Shown here: positions 19,058 through 27,935 of the stretch, piece by piece | How the letters are laid out: every line of letters starts with the position of its first letter | How positions within the stretch are numbered: the first letter of the stretch is position 1 | From: DASUPK01 sp963804595 | GTDB taxonomy: Bacteria; Actinomycetota; Thermoleophilia; Solirubrobacterales; 70-9 | Length of the DNA: 64,000 bases | Reading direction: 5' to 3' | NCBI GenBank assembly: GCA_963804595.1 | Contig: CAWDQZ010000019.1 | Coordinates: 62,001-126,000, forward strand | Made by a program: the position numbers and the translations under genes | Notes under the pieces: generated by a model | The model's input: only the letters and a program-made list of their open reading frames with translations | The model's database searches: none | What the model was told of the DNA's origin: nothing

Positions 19058-21772
19058 GTGAACGCGGGGAGATTCTTCGAGCGGGTGGCGGGCATCGCTG
19101 TGCGCTGGCCCTGGCTGGTGATCCTGCCGATCGTCGCCCTCACCGGCGCCGGGATCTTCGCCGCGACCCGGCTCGACACCAACGCGGGCACGGACACGCT
19201 GGTCAGCAAGGGCTCGTCGGAGTTCAAGGCGACCCAGGACTTCCACGAGAAGTTCGGCGACGAGCCGGTGATCGTCCTCGCCAAGGAGGACCTGCGCAAG
19301 CTGGTCCTGACCAAGGACCTCGAGCCGCTCTTCGAGCTCGAGGAGTGCTTTGCGGGGGGCACCCAGTTGGCGCAGTCGCTCCCCACGCGACAGAAGCAGC
19401 CGCTCCCGCCGGTCTGCGACCAGATCGCGAAGCTTCGCCCCAGCCGGTCGGTCTTCGGGCCGGCGACCTTCCTCTACCTGAGCGTCGCCGGGATCCAACA
19501 GGCGCTGCAGGGGCAGATCGGAGGCGCGCAGCAGCAGGCCCAGGCAGCCGCCGACCAGGCCCGGAAGGCCGCGGCGAAAAGCGGCGCCTCCGCCGCGGTG
19601 CAGCAGCAGGCAGCCAACGCCGCCGCCCAGCAGGTGCTGGGCCAGTTCCAGCAGACCCTGGTCCAGGTTGCGCTCCAGTACGGGATCACCTCGATCCCGC
19701 GGCTCGACGATCCGAACTTCGTCAGCCGGGTCGTCTTCGACGAGTCCGCGCCGGCCGGCACGCCCAAGGAGCGCTTCGGCTACCTCTTCCCGAACCGGAA
19801 CGCGGCCCAGATCATCGTGCGGCTCCGCCCCGATCTGACCGACGCGGAGCGCCATCAGGCGATCGGGCTCTTCAAGGAGGCGGTCCAGGATCCCCGTTTC
19901 AAGCTGAGCGACGGCAGCTACCTCGTCACCGGCGCCCCCGTCGTCGTCGACGCCGGCGCGCGGGAGCTCCGCAACCAGACCCTGCTTCTGCTGGGGGTCG
20001 CGGCGCTGGTCATGGCTCTGACCCTGATGCTCGTCCTGCCCAGGCCGCTGCGCCTGCTGCCGCTGGGCGTGGCGGTCTCGGCCGGCGCGCTCACTCTGGG
20101 GCTGGTGGCGCTCTTCGGTGGGTCGCTCACCGTCGGTGCGATCGCGATGCTTCCGGTGCTGGTCGGACTGGCCGTCGACTACGCGATCCAATTCCAGGCG
20201 CGCTTCAACGAGTCCCGGGCGGAGGGTGCTCCGCCGGGACGCGCCGTTGCGGCAGCCGCGGCGAGTGGCGGTCCGGTGATCGGGGCGGCGTGCCTGGCGA
20301 CCATCGCGGGATTCGCGGTCTTCGTTCTCTCACCGAGCCCGCTGGTGCGCTCGTTCGGCCTGCTGCTGGTGGTCGGCGTCGCCCTCGCCTTCGCCGTGGC
20401 GCTGACCGGCGGCCTGGCTGCGCTCGGCCTCTCGGCCTGGCGAGGGTCGAGCCCGGCCGGGCGGGAGCCGCCCGCCGCGAGGCACGCCGGCGGCGCGAGC
20501 GCGCGGCTGCAGAAGACGGGTGTGGCCGCGATCGCCCTGGCGCTCGCGAGCCCGCGGCGCGTCCTCGCAGCCGGTGCGTTGCTGGCTGTTTGCGGCTGGG
20601 TTGCGAGCGCCGGGACCGGCGTCGAGACCGACATCCGGGACCTCGCGCCGCCGAATCTGAAGGCGCTCGATGACCTGAACGAGCTCGAGAAGGAGACCGG
20701 CATCTCCGGTGACGTCAACGTGACCATCAGGGCGAAGGACCCCACCGATCCTGCCGTCATCTCCTGGGCCGAGAGCTTCCAGCAGAGGGTTCTGCAGCGG
20801 CACGGCTTCTCGGGCGCGGCTCCCAGCTGCGCGAACGCCCAGATCTGCCCGGCGCTCTCGCTGACCGACTTCTTCGGCGGCACCTCGTCGGGCTCATCAA
20901 CGGCCACTTCGGGTCAGAGCTCGGGGGATGTTCGTGCCCTCGTCCAGGCACTGCCCTGCTTCATCTCACAGATCGTGATCAGTCATCAGGGTGAGTGCAG
21001 CCCATCGGGCGGCACGCCGATCGGAGACACCGCCGACGTGGCGTTCGGCATCCGCGTGCAGCCGCTCAGCGACCAGCAGGACCTGATCGACGACATCCGG
21101 GCCCAGATCGATCCGCCAGGCGGTCCGTCACCGCCTACGGGCACCTCGGTCGAGCTGGCGGGACTCCCGGTCCTGGCCGCCGCGGCGAACACCGACCTCT
21201 CGCACAGCCGCTGGTGGCTCCCGCTCGCGGGACTCCTCGCCGTCGGCATCGTGCTCACGGCCATCTACCGGTCGGTCCGGCGCGCGCTCGTACCGCTCAT
21301 CCCAGTGCTGATGGCGACCGGATGGTCCGGCCTGGTGGTCGCGGCGCTCGGCGTGTCGCTCAACCCGATGTCGGCCACACTGGGCGCCCTCGTGATCGCA
21401 ATCTCGACGGAGTTCAGCGTGATTCTCTCAGCCCGCTATGCGACCGAGCGCCGCAATGGTCTCTCGGTGGGCGAGTCCCTGAGGCTCACCTACCTGCGGA
21501 CCGGTGCGGCCGTGTTGGCCTCGGGTATCACCGCGATCGCCGGGTTCGCGGTACTCGCGATCGCCGGGCTGCCCCTGCTCGACGACATCGGGCTGATCTC
21601 GGTGGCGCCCGTGCTCCGCGACTTCGGCCTGGTTACGGTCGCGGACCTGCTCGTCGCCCTCGCGGGCGTGCTGCTCGTGCTTCCGGCCGTGGTGGTCTGG
21701 TCCGAGGAGGGCTTCCGGCTGCCGTGGCGGGCGCGCCCCGCGCCGCTCGCCGCCGGCGAATCCTCTCCGTGA
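19058..21772 (+). CDS. MMPL-family RND transporter
   Basis: 904 residues with GTG start at 19058 (TAACCT 7 nt upstream). It has the RND layout: one N-terminal helix, a large external loop (about 40-310), six helices (about 310-480), a seventh near 510, a second external loop (about 535-715), and a final helix bundle. GLAVDYAIQF and VIAISTEFSV are the conserved charged-helix positions of the two halves. The first loop contains a Gln/Ala-rich coiled stretch (about residues 148-205). MMPL proteins export lipids or hydrophobic compounds by proton motive force. The stop overlaps the next gene (GTGA). Confidence 0.9.
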   Translation: MNAGRFFERVAGIAVRWPWLVILPIVALTGAGIFAATRLDTNAGTDTLVSKGSSEFKATQDFHEKFGDEPVIVLAKEDLRKLVLTKDLEPLFELEECFAGGTQLAQSLPTRQKQPLPPVCDQIAKLRPSRSVFGPATFLYLSVAGIQQALQGQIGGAQQQAQAAADQARKAAAKSGASAAVQQQAANAAAQQVLGQFQQTLVQVALQYGITSIPRLDDPNFVSRVVFDESAPAGTPKERFGYLFPNRNAAQIIVRLRPDLTDAERHQAIGLFKEAVQDPRFKLSDGSYLVTGAPVVVDAGARELRNQTLLLLGVAALVMALTLMLVLPRPLRLLPLGVAVSAGALTLGLVALFGGSLTVGAIAMLPVLVGLAVDYAIQFQARFNESRAEGAPPGRAVAAAAASGGPVIGAACLATIAGFAVFVLSPSPLVRSFGLLLVVGVALAFAVALTGGLAALGLSAWRGSSPAGREPPAARHAGGASARLQKTGVAAIALALASPRRVLAAGALLAVCGWVASAGTGVETDIRDLAPPNLKALDDLNELEKETGISGDVNVTIRAKDPTDPAVISWAESFQQRVLQRHGFSGAAPSCANAQICPALSLTDFFGGTSSGSSTATSGQSSGDVRALVQALPCFISQIVISHQGECSPSGGTPIGDTADVAFGIRVQPLSDQQDLIDDIRAQIDPPGGPSPPTGTSVELAGLPVLAAAANTDLSHSRWWLPLAGLLAVGIVLTAIYRSVRRALVPLIPVLMATGWSGLVVAALGVSLNPMSATLGALVIAISTEFSVILSARYATERRNGLSVGESLRLTYLRTGAAVLASGITAIAGFAVLAIAGLPLLDDIGLISVAPVLRDFGLVTVADLLVALAGVLLVLPAVVVWSEEGFRLPWRARPAPLAAGESSP

Positions 21773-22434
21773 ACCGCCCGCGCATCTATTCCCTGATCGT
21801 CGGAATGGTGTTCATCGCCCTGATCGCCGTCGCCGGCGTGAACCTGATCTCGACGAAGAACAAGGGGGTCCTCGGGGCCCACGACGAGGGAGATCTGCCG
21901 CTGGCGCAGTTCGCCGTGCCGGATGCCCGCTCCGGCGCCGGCGGCGACGCCAATATCGCCCAGGACGACTGCGACGCCTCCCGAATCCCGTGTCCCTCCA
22001 GCGACACCAGGACGCCGGCCTGCAAGGTCGACGTCCCCGGGGCGATCCGGGTGTGCGACCTCTTCGGCAAGCCGCTGGTGCTCTCGTTCTGGTTCACCCG
22101 GGGCGGTGATTGCGAGGACCAGGAGGACGTCTTTGAGCAGGCGTACAGGCGCTACTCCCCCCAGGTGAACTTCCTGGCGATCGACGTTCGCGACTCGGAC
22201 TCCGAGGTTCGCAAGCTGATCGCGGAGCGTCACTGGACCCACCCGATCGGCCTCGACCGCGATGGCGCGCTCTCGAACCTCTTTCGGGTCGGCGGCTGCC
22301 CGACCTTCGTCTACGCCTATCCGGGCGGCATCCTCCAGCACACCTCGATCGGCCAGCTCGACCAGCAGAAGTTCTTCGCGAACGTCGACGCCCTGCTCGC
22401 CGCGAGCAAGCAGAGGGACGAGACCCTGCGCTGA
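21769..22434 (+). CDS. Membrane-anchored thioredoxin-fold protein lacking CxxC
   Basis: 221 residues from GTG 21769. An N-terminal anchor (IYSLIVGMVFIALIAVAGVN) places the domain outside the membrane. The fold is TlpA/redoxin-like (PLVLSFWF, then a helix, then VNFLAIDVRDS and VGGCPTFVYAYPGG), but the usual CxxC at the first helix is replaced by RGGDC, leaving one Cys, with another before the cis-Pro (GGCPT). Function may be peroxiredoxin-like or scaffold. It is coupled to the MMPL gene upstream and to the B3/4 gene downstream (TGATG). Confidence 0.82.
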   Translation: MNRPRIYSLIVGMVFIALIAVAGVNLISTKNKGVLGAHDEGDLPLAQFAVPDARSGAGGDANIAQDDCDASRIPCPSSDTRTPACKVDVPGAIRVCDLFGKPLVLSFWFTRGGDCEDQEDVFEQAYRRYSPQVNFLAIDVRDSDSEVRKLIAERHWTHPIGLDRDGALSNLFRVGGCPTFVYAYPGGILQHTSIGQLDQQKFFANVDALLAASKQRDETLR

Positions 22435-23090
22435 TGGAAAGGCTGCCGGACGACTGGGAGGTGGCGCCGGAACCCGGCTGGATCGAGCCGGCTCTCGCCG
22501 AGGAGTTTCCGGGACTTTCGATCGTCTCCACCACGCTCGACACGACGGCGGGCCGCAGCCCGGAGGCACTGCGGGAGCAGCTGCGCTCGCTGAGCGACCG
22601 GATCGGTGGAGCGCAGGCGATCCAGCTCCGCCAGCAGCCGATCCCCTGGGCCTACCGGGTCTTCTTCCGCCACATCGGGCTCGACCCGGATACGACGCGG
22701 ACGCCCGTCGAGCAACTGATCTTCGAGCGCATTCACGACGGCACCTTCAAGAGCCGCGACCGCGTTCAGGACGCCCTGACCATCGGGATGGTCGAGGTCG
22801 GGGTGGCGCTCCGCGCCTTCGACGCCGACCGGGTGGAGGGGCGAATCGGACTCCGCGTGTCAACCGAGGGAGAGGCTTTCGAGGGCCGGACCTCGCCGCT
22901 TCCCGACGGGACGATCGTGGTCGCCGACGAGAGGCGGCCACTCGGGATCATTTTCGACAAGACCGCGGACGGTCGTGCGGTCCGCCGCGGGACCAGGCGC
23001 GTGCTGCTTGCCGCGATCGGCGTGCGCGGCGTGCCCGATATTGCGCTCGAGGAGGCACTGTGGGTGGCGAGCAGCGCCCTGCGGGCATAG
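22434..23090 (+). CDS. B3/4 domain-containing protein (PheT-like)
   Basis: 218 residues. It resembles the stand-alone B3/B4 domain of phenylalanyl-tRNA synthetase beta subunit: PIPWAYRVFFRHIGLDPD, then RVQDALTIGMVEVGVALRAFDADRVEG. Such proteins are thought to bind or edit tRNA or amino acids, but the role of the free form is not established. ATG 22434 overlaps the preceding stop by one nt. The gap to the next gene is 62 nt. Confidence 0.75.
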   Translation: MERLPDDWEVAPEPGWIEPALAEEFPGLSIVSTTLDTTAGRSPEALREQLRSLSDRIGGAQAIQLRQQPIPWAYRVFFRHIGLDPDTTRTPVEQLIFERIHDGTFKSRDRVQDALTIGMVEVGVALRAFDADRVEGRIGLRVSTEGEAFEGRTSPLPDGTIVVADERRPLGIIFDKTADGRAVRRGTRRVLLAAIGVRGVPDIALEEALWVASSALRA

Positions 23091-23152
23091 AATTGATTTA
23101 TGTGAGGGCGCGCGTAAGCGCGACCCGTGAGTCCAAGTGGAGGCTCAGCTTC

Positions 23153-23707
23153 ATGCCCGAGCAGTTGCTCGAACGCGACCTCGAAGAAGCGCCCACCGCG
23201 CCGCGGGAGATCCTTCCGCCGGCCCCGCCGGAAGGCCTCGATACCGCGCTCTACCGGCACGATGAGCGCGAAGCGCGCGCCGACCTGCGCCGCCAGATCG
23301 CGGCGATGGAGCTGGCGCTGGCCAGGCTCTTCGGATCGGTCTTCCCGCGCAAAGGGATCGAATTCGCCGTCGGCGGCCTGGGCGGCCCGCGGCTGTTGTC
23401 GGTCGATGAGCTCGAGCAGATCCGGGATAGCCTCGCCGGCAGGATCCAGGAGGTGAGGGCCAACCTGCACGAGTTCGCCTTGGTCGAGCAGGGCAACCGC
23501 GAGCTGATCGAGCGGATGAGCGCCGATCCGGCCTCCTACAAGTGGGTCCGGGTCTACAACGAGGACATCGGCGAACCGGGGTGCAAGAACTGGCACGTCA
23601 AGCCGCGGTGGGGTCCGCTGGGCATGCTGATGGGCTGGTGGCGGGTCAAGATCTCCTCCGGTTGTCCGTTAGCCGAGGGGCCCCGGCCCCCTGACCTAGT
23701 GCGCTAG
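23153..23707 (+). CDS. Hypothetical protein with conserved C-terminal Trp/Cys region
   Basis: 184 residues from ATG 23153, with ggagg 11 nt upstream. Residues 1-130 are helical and charged with a coiled-coil look (REARADLRRQIAAMELALARL; RIQEVRANLHEFALVEQGNREL). The C-terminus, YKWVRVYNEDIGEPGCKNWHVKPRWG then WWRVKISSGCPL, is rich in Trp and has two Cys that might bind metal. I do not recognise the family. It is likely in one operon with the membrane protein that begins right after its stop. Confidence 0.6.
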   Translation: MPEQLLERDLEEAPTAPREILPPAPPEGLDTALYRHDEREARADLRRQIAAMELALARLFGSVFPRKGIEFAVGGLGGPRLLSVDELEQIRDSLAGRIQEVRANLHEFALVEQGNRELIERMSADPASYKWVRVYNEDIGEPGCKNWHVKPRWGPLGMLMGWWRVKISSGCPLAEGPRPPDLVR

Positions 23708-24217
23708 ATGCCGACGAAGCGACAGCGCCGCAAGCGGCGGCGGCGCCAGACGGGTGCAGAGCTACCCCGCCAGCAGCAGTCTGCGGTCGTCGTCAACGAT
23801 CAGCAGCCGGGTCGAGCGGCACGCCGCCGGGCCGGTGCGGACCAGCGCCCCCCGGCACCGTGGGGAGACTTCCCACTCTCGGAGATCGTCATCTTCGTCG
23901 GGATCCTGCTGCTGATCGCGGGATTCTTCGTGGCGCCGCCGCAGGGTTTCGTGATGATCGCCGTCGGGCTGGCGCTGGGCTCGCTCGCGGGCCTCGAGCT
24001 CTCGATTCGCGAGCACTTCGCCGGCTACCGGTCGCACACCCTGTTGCTGGCGGCGGCCATCGCGGTGCCCGTGTTCGGCGTGCTCTTCGTCGTGACGAGC
24101 ACCCCGGCGCTGATCTGCGTCGCGGCCGGTGCCTTGGCGTTCGGGGGCTCCGCCTGGCTCTTCGCCCAGGCCTTCCGGCGTCGCTCCGGCGGAGCCCTCC
24201 TACGCCTCAGGGGTTGA
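23708..24217 (+). CDS. Small membrane protein, hypothetical
   Basis: 169 residues starting immediately after the previous stop. A very basic N-terminus (KRQRRKRRRRQ) and Gln/Arg-rich linker precede four predicted helices (EIVIFVGILLLIAGFFV; FVMIAVGLALGSLAGLELS; TLLLAAAIAVPVFGVLFVVTS; ALICVAAGALAFGGSAWLF). No known motif. It closes the plus-strand operon that begins with the MMPL gene. Confidence 0.65.
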   Translation: MPTKRQRRKRRRRQTGAELPRQQQSAVVVNDQQPGRAARRRAGADQRPPAPWGDFPLSEIVIFVGILLLIAGFFVAPPQGFVMIAVGLALGSLAGLELSIREHFAGYRSHTLLLAAAIAVPVFGVLFVVTSTPALICVAAGALAFGGSAWLFAQAFRRRSGGALLRLRG

Positions 24218-24221
24218 CCGG

Positions 24222-24647
24222 CTAGTTCAGCCGGCTGGCGAGCTTCGCCTCGAGCGCGGCGACGAGAATCCGCCGCTGCCGCTCGGTCAGGGTGCCGATG
24301 CGCTTGCCCTCGCTGAGCGACGTCGAGGAGAGAAGCTTTCGGGAGCGGGCGCGACCCCAGCGCCGCTGGGCGCACAGGAGCTCGCCGAGGCTCATGCTCT
24401 CGACCTCCCAGGGGGATTCCATGATCACCTCGGTGATGCTGCGGTGGCCGGCGGAGATCTCGCGCTTGAGCGCCGCGCGGGCAAGTCGGACCTCGTTGGC
24501 GCGAGCGAGCGCCTCCATGCACTGAGAAGTTCCCCTCTTCTTTCCTTCCCGCTCCGAGCCGCTCTGCTGGTCGATGATCGTCGGCTCGAATCGCCGATGC
24601 GGCATGGTCAGTGGGCGGGTAGGGGCAATCGTCGAGGCAGCGGACAT
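24222..24647 (-). CDS. Actinobacterial integration host factor (mIHF)-like protein
   Basis: 141 residues from ATG 24647, with an aggaggg ribosome site. Residues 43-141 match the mIHF pattern: ARAALKREISAG, a linker, LLCAQRRWGRARSRKLL, then GKRIGTLTERQRRILVAAL, the helix-two-turn-helix that binds DNA. mIHF shapes the nucleoid and supports phage-type integration in mycobacteria. About 42 residues precede the mIHF core, longer than usual. The upstream region 24648-24953 has no gene. Confidence 0.72.
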   Translation of the reverse strand: MSAASTIAPTRPLTMPHRRFEPTIIDQQSGSEREGKKRGTSQCMEALARANEVRLARAALKREISAGHRSITEVIMESPWEVESMSLGELLCAQRRWGRARSRKLLSSTSLSEGKRIGTLTERQRRILVAALEAKLASRLN

Positions 24648-24953
24648 GTTTCTCCCTCCTGCTAGGTCAGGAATTGTGTTTTGGCGGGTTCCTCACAGCC
24701 AGCGCGCCCCCAGTCGCTCTTTCGAGCCGGGGGAAGTGGACGGTCCTCTCCTTCGTTCCCGTCCGCTCCCTGCCCCGGAAGCGTCGCGGCGAGGTCGAAA
24801 CTTATACGGCTGTCGCGCCGAGAATCAACACCCCAAAAATCATCCCGTTCGCTAAGAGCAGATCTTTTGTCGAAGGCCGGAACGCTCGTCCATCCAGAGC
24901 GTCGAACGGGCCAGGGCCGCAATCCGGCGTTCGGTCGCCGCAAACCCCTCCGG
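24648..24953. other. Intergenic region, no gene seen
   Basis: 306 nt between two minus-strand genes. It holds the ribosome site of the mIHF-like gene next to 24648 and a locally AT-richer patch near 24800-24860 that could be its promoter. No convincing open frame, RNA or repeat was seen. Confidence 0.5.
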
Positions 24954-26240
24954 TTACCCCCTCGGCAGGTCCGGGAAACCTCTGACGACGTCGGCGAAGG
25001 TCTCGAGAGCCCGATCGAGCTGCCCGCGCTCGTGGGTCGCCATCAGGCTGGTCCGGAGGAGCGCTCCTCCCGGCGGCACCGCCGGATGGAGCGCGACGTT
25101 CGTGTAGACGCCGGCCTCGAAGAGCGCCTTCCAGAGGAGGACGGCCTGCCAGTCCTCTCCGACGATCACCGGTACGACCGGGGTCGTCGCCTCGGTGCCG
25201 TCCGGAAGCGTCCCCGGCTCGACGACCTTGAGTCCGAGGTCGCGGAAGCCCTGCCGGAGATACGCCGCGTTGTCGAGCAGCCGGGACATCAGCTCGGGGC
25301 CCTCCGAGCGGATGATCCGCAGGGCGCCGAGGGCCGCGCCGACCGCCGCCGGGACGGCGGACGCGCTGAAGATGAACGAGCGCGAGGAGATCCGCAGGTA
25401 CTCGATCACCTCCTCTGACCCGGCGATGAAGCCGCCGCAGGAGGCGAGGCTCTTGGAGAAGGTCCCCATCCGCAGGTCGACCTCGTCCTCCAGCCCGAAC
25501 AGCTCACTGGCGCCCGCTCCGCGCTTGCCCAGGACCCCGACGCCATGAGCCTCGTCGACCATCAGGCGCGCGCCGAAGCGCCCGCAGAGCTCCACGATCG
25601 GAGGCAGGTCGCAGACGTCCCCCTCCATCGAGAACACGCCGTCGACGACCACGAGAGTGCCGCTCTCATCGGCGACTGCCCGCTCGAGCATCGTCTCCAG
25701 CTTGTCCATGCGGTTGTGCCGGAAGGGGCGGAGGCGGGCCCCCGAGAGCTTGCAGCCGTCGAGGATCGAGGCGTGATCGCCCGAGTCGCAGATCACCGTG
25801 TCCCCGGGCTCGAGGATCGCGCCGATTGCCCCCAGATTCGACTGGTAGCCCGTCGTGTAGACGATCACGTCCTCGCTTCCCATCCACTCGGCGAGCTCGC
25901 GCTCCAGCTCCACGTGCATGGGCGTCGTGCCGTTGAGCAGCCGTGAGCCGGTCAGGCCCGTTCCGTACTGCTCGAGCGCATCGCGGGCCGCCTGCTTGAC
26001 GCGCTCGTCGGTGGTCAGCCCCAGGTAGTTGTTGGAGCCGAGCATGATCGTCTCGCGCCCCTCCATCTCGACCACGGGGCCGGCCTGGGACTCCAGGATC
26101 CTGAAATAGGGGAGGAGATCCGCCTCTTTGGCCGCCTCGAGCTGCTCCGTCCGGTCGTGGGTTCGCGCCTTCTCGAAGACGTCCGACACCAAACGGGTCC
26201 CGCTGGCGCGCCCCCTCGCATCAAGGGTGGAGTCGGACAT
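24954..26240 (-). CDS. Alpha-oxoamine synthase (BioF/KBL/SPT family)
   Basis: 428 residues from ATG 26240; a longer GTG start at 26273 is possible. It is a PLP enzyme that condenses an acyl-CoA with an amino acid. Family motifs: NNYLGLTTDE, TGSRLLNGT, DSGDHASILDG, VDEAHGVGVLG and the PLP lysine in GTFSKSLASCGGF. Sequence cannot separate 8-amino-7-oxononanoate synthase, 2-amino-3-ketobutyrate-CoA ligase and serine palmitoyltransferase. No bio genes or threonine dehydrogenase adjoin it; instead a GNAT acyltransferase is divergent 35 nt away, which favours a lipid role. Confidence 0.88.
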   Translation of the reverse strand: MSDSTLDARGRASGTRLVSDVFEKARTHDRTEQLEAAKEADLLPYFRILESQAGPVVEMEGRETIMLGSNNYLGLTTDERVKQAARDALEQYGTGLTGSRLLNGTTPMHVELERELAEWMGSEDVIVYTTGYQSNLGAIGAILEPGDTVICDSGDHASILDGCKLSGARLRPFRHNRMDKLETMLERAVADESGTLVVVDGVFSMEGDVCDLPPIVELCGRFGARLMVDEAHGVGVLGKRGAGASELFGLEDEVDLRMGTFSKSLASCGGFIAGSEEVIEYLRISSRSFIFSASAVPAAVGAALGALRIIRSEGPELMSRLLDNAAYLRQGFRDLGLKVVEPGTLPDGTEATTPVVPVIVGEDWQAVLLWKALFEAGVYTNVALHPAVPPGGALLRTSLMATHERGQLDRALETFADVVRGFPDLPRG

Positions 26241-26275
26241 CCCCGTAAGTATGGAGCTTGTAGCGTCCCGCACCG

Positions 26276-27409
26276 ATGCCAGGCTCGATCGAGGTACGAC
26301 CGGTGCAGGGGCGGCGGGAGCTCACCAGGTTCATCAAGCTGCCTTTCCGGCTGCACAAGGGGACACCGTGGGTGCCGCCCGTGATCTACGAGCGGCGCCA
26401 CTTCCTGAATAAGGAGAAGAACCCCTACTTCGAGCATGCCGAGGCCGAGTACTTCCTCGCCTGGCGCGACGGGGAGCCCGTCGGCCGGATCACGGCGCAG
26501 ATCGACCGGCGCTGGGACGAGTTCCAGGGCGGCAATGATGGCCAGTTCGGCTTCATCGAGGCCGAGGAGGACCCTGAGATCTTCTCCGCGCTCCTGGCGA
26601 CGGCCGAGGAGTGGGTGCGGTCCCGGGGACGCGATCGGCTGATCGGACCGATGGACTTCACCACCAACGACGAATGCGGCCTGTTGATCGAGGGGTACGA
26701 GCGCAACCCGATGATCCTCGAGCCGTGGCATCCGCCCCACTACAGGGAGCACCTCGAGGGTCTGGGCTACGGCAAGACCATGGACCTGCTGATGTGGTGG
26801 CTCGAGCTGGGCGACCTGAAACAGGGGGACCGCTTCCACGATGCGATCCATGCCGTCGCCGAGAAGGTCGAGTCAGAGCACGGGATCACGATCCGCAACA
26901 TGCGCCGGAAGGACCTCGAGGCGGAGATCGCGCGGTTCATGGAGGTCTACAACTCGGCTTGGGAGAAGAACTGGGGGTTCGTCCCGATCACCGAGGAGGA
27001 GATCCGCTTCCAGGCTCAGAACCTGAAGCAGATCCTCGACGAGAACTGGACCTTCATCGCGGAGCGCGACGGCGAGACGGTCGGGGCGGCATTGACGCTC
27101 CCCGACTTCAACCAGGTGACGAAGAAGATGAACGGCCGCGTGCTGCCGATCGGCTGGCTGCGCTTCCTGCTCGGCAAGGGCAAGATCGACCGTGTCCGGG
27201 TCTTCGCCCTCGGCGTGAAGCCCGAGTACCAGCACACGGGCATCGCGGCGAAGTTCTACGTCGAGCATGTGGAGACGGCCAAGCGGACGCCTCAGAAGGC
27301 GGGAGACCAGGGCTGGATCCTGGAGACCAACGAGCCGATGAACCGCGCCATGGAGGGGATGGGCGGCGAGATCGTCAAGCGCTACCGGCTCTACGAGAAG
27401 TCGCTGTAG
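26276..27409 (+). CDS. GNAT-family acyltransferase (YghO-like)
   Basis: 377 residues, longer than a single GNAT domain. The N-terminal half (RELTRFIKLPFRLHKGTP; YFEHAEAEYFLAWRDGEPVGRI) is typical of YghO-like proteins; the C-terminal half carries the acyl-CoA site region RVFALGVKPEYQHTGIAAKFY. Such proteins are found beside alpha-oxoamine synthases. It could N-acylate the amino product of the neighbour. TAGCGT ends 9 nt before ATG 26276 (leaderless pattern). Confidence 0.8.
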   Translation: MPGSIEVRPVQGRRELTRFIKLPFRLHKGTPWVPPVIYERRHFLNKEKNPYFEHAEAEYFLAWRDGEPVGRITAQIDRRWDEFQGGNDGQFGFIEAEEDPEIFSALLATAEEWVRSRGRDRLIGPMDFTTNDECGLLIEGYERNPMILEPWHPPHYREHLEGLGYGKTMDLLMWWLELGDLKQGDRFHDAIHAVAEKVESEHGITIRNMRRKDLEAEIARFMEVYNSAWEKNWGFVPITEEEIRFQAQNLKQILDENWTFIAERDGETVGAALTLPDFNQVTKKMNGRVLPIGWLRFLLGKGKIDRVRVFALGVKPEYQHTGIAAKFYVEHVETAKRTPQKAGDQGWILETNEPMNRAMEGMGGEIVKRYRLYEKSL

Positions 27410-27862
27410 TCAGGGCCGTTCGTAGGTTCCGGTGAGCTCGGCACCACCGAGCACGTGACCCTCCATCGCATCCTCGAGCTGCTCGCGGCTCGACTCCGGC
27501 TCGAGGTCGAGCTGGTCATCGAGCGCGAACAGCTCGAACTCGTAGCGATGCGCGCCATCGCCTGGCGGTGGGCAGGGGCCGCCATAGCCATTCTCGCCGA
27601 AGCCGTTCGTGCCCTCGGCCGGCGGGTGGGCGCCCTCGTCGAGCCCACCGTCGAGTGGGTCGATGCCCCAGGCGACCCAGTGCGTGAAATCAGCGCTCGG
27701 GGCATCCGGGTCGTGGACGATCAGCGCAAGGGATCGGGTTCCCTCGGGCGGCGCGCTCCAGTCCATCGGTGGTGAGGCGTTTTCGCCCTCGCAGGAGTAC
27801 TTCCGGGGAATCGGCTGCCCGTCCTGGAAGGCGAGGCTGGTCAGGTCGAAGTGGGGCATCAT
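27410..27862 (-). CDS. YbhB/YbcL family Raf-kinase-inhibitor-like (PEBP) protein
   Basis: 150 residues with all bacterial PEBP hallmarks: IPRKYSCEGEN, SLALIVHDPDAP, HWVAWGI, NGYGGPCPPPGDGAHRY and FALDDQLDL. Cytoplasmic; the ligand in bacteria is unknown. It converges on the GNAT gene with stops directly abutting (27409/27410). Confidence 0.93.
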   Translation of the reverse strand: MMPHFDLTSLAFQDGQPIPRKYSCEGENASPPMDWSAPPEGTRSLALIVHDPDAPSADFTHWVAWGIDPLDGGLDEGAHPPAEGTNGFGENGYGGPCPPPGDGAHRYEFELFALDDQLDLEPESSREQLEDAMEGHVLGGAELTGTYERP

Positions 27863-27935
27863 GCGCTCCTCAGTCTCGGGTGGCCGCCCGCAGTCAAACA
27901 GAATGGGTCTTGACGGGCCCTTAGGATGAAACGCG

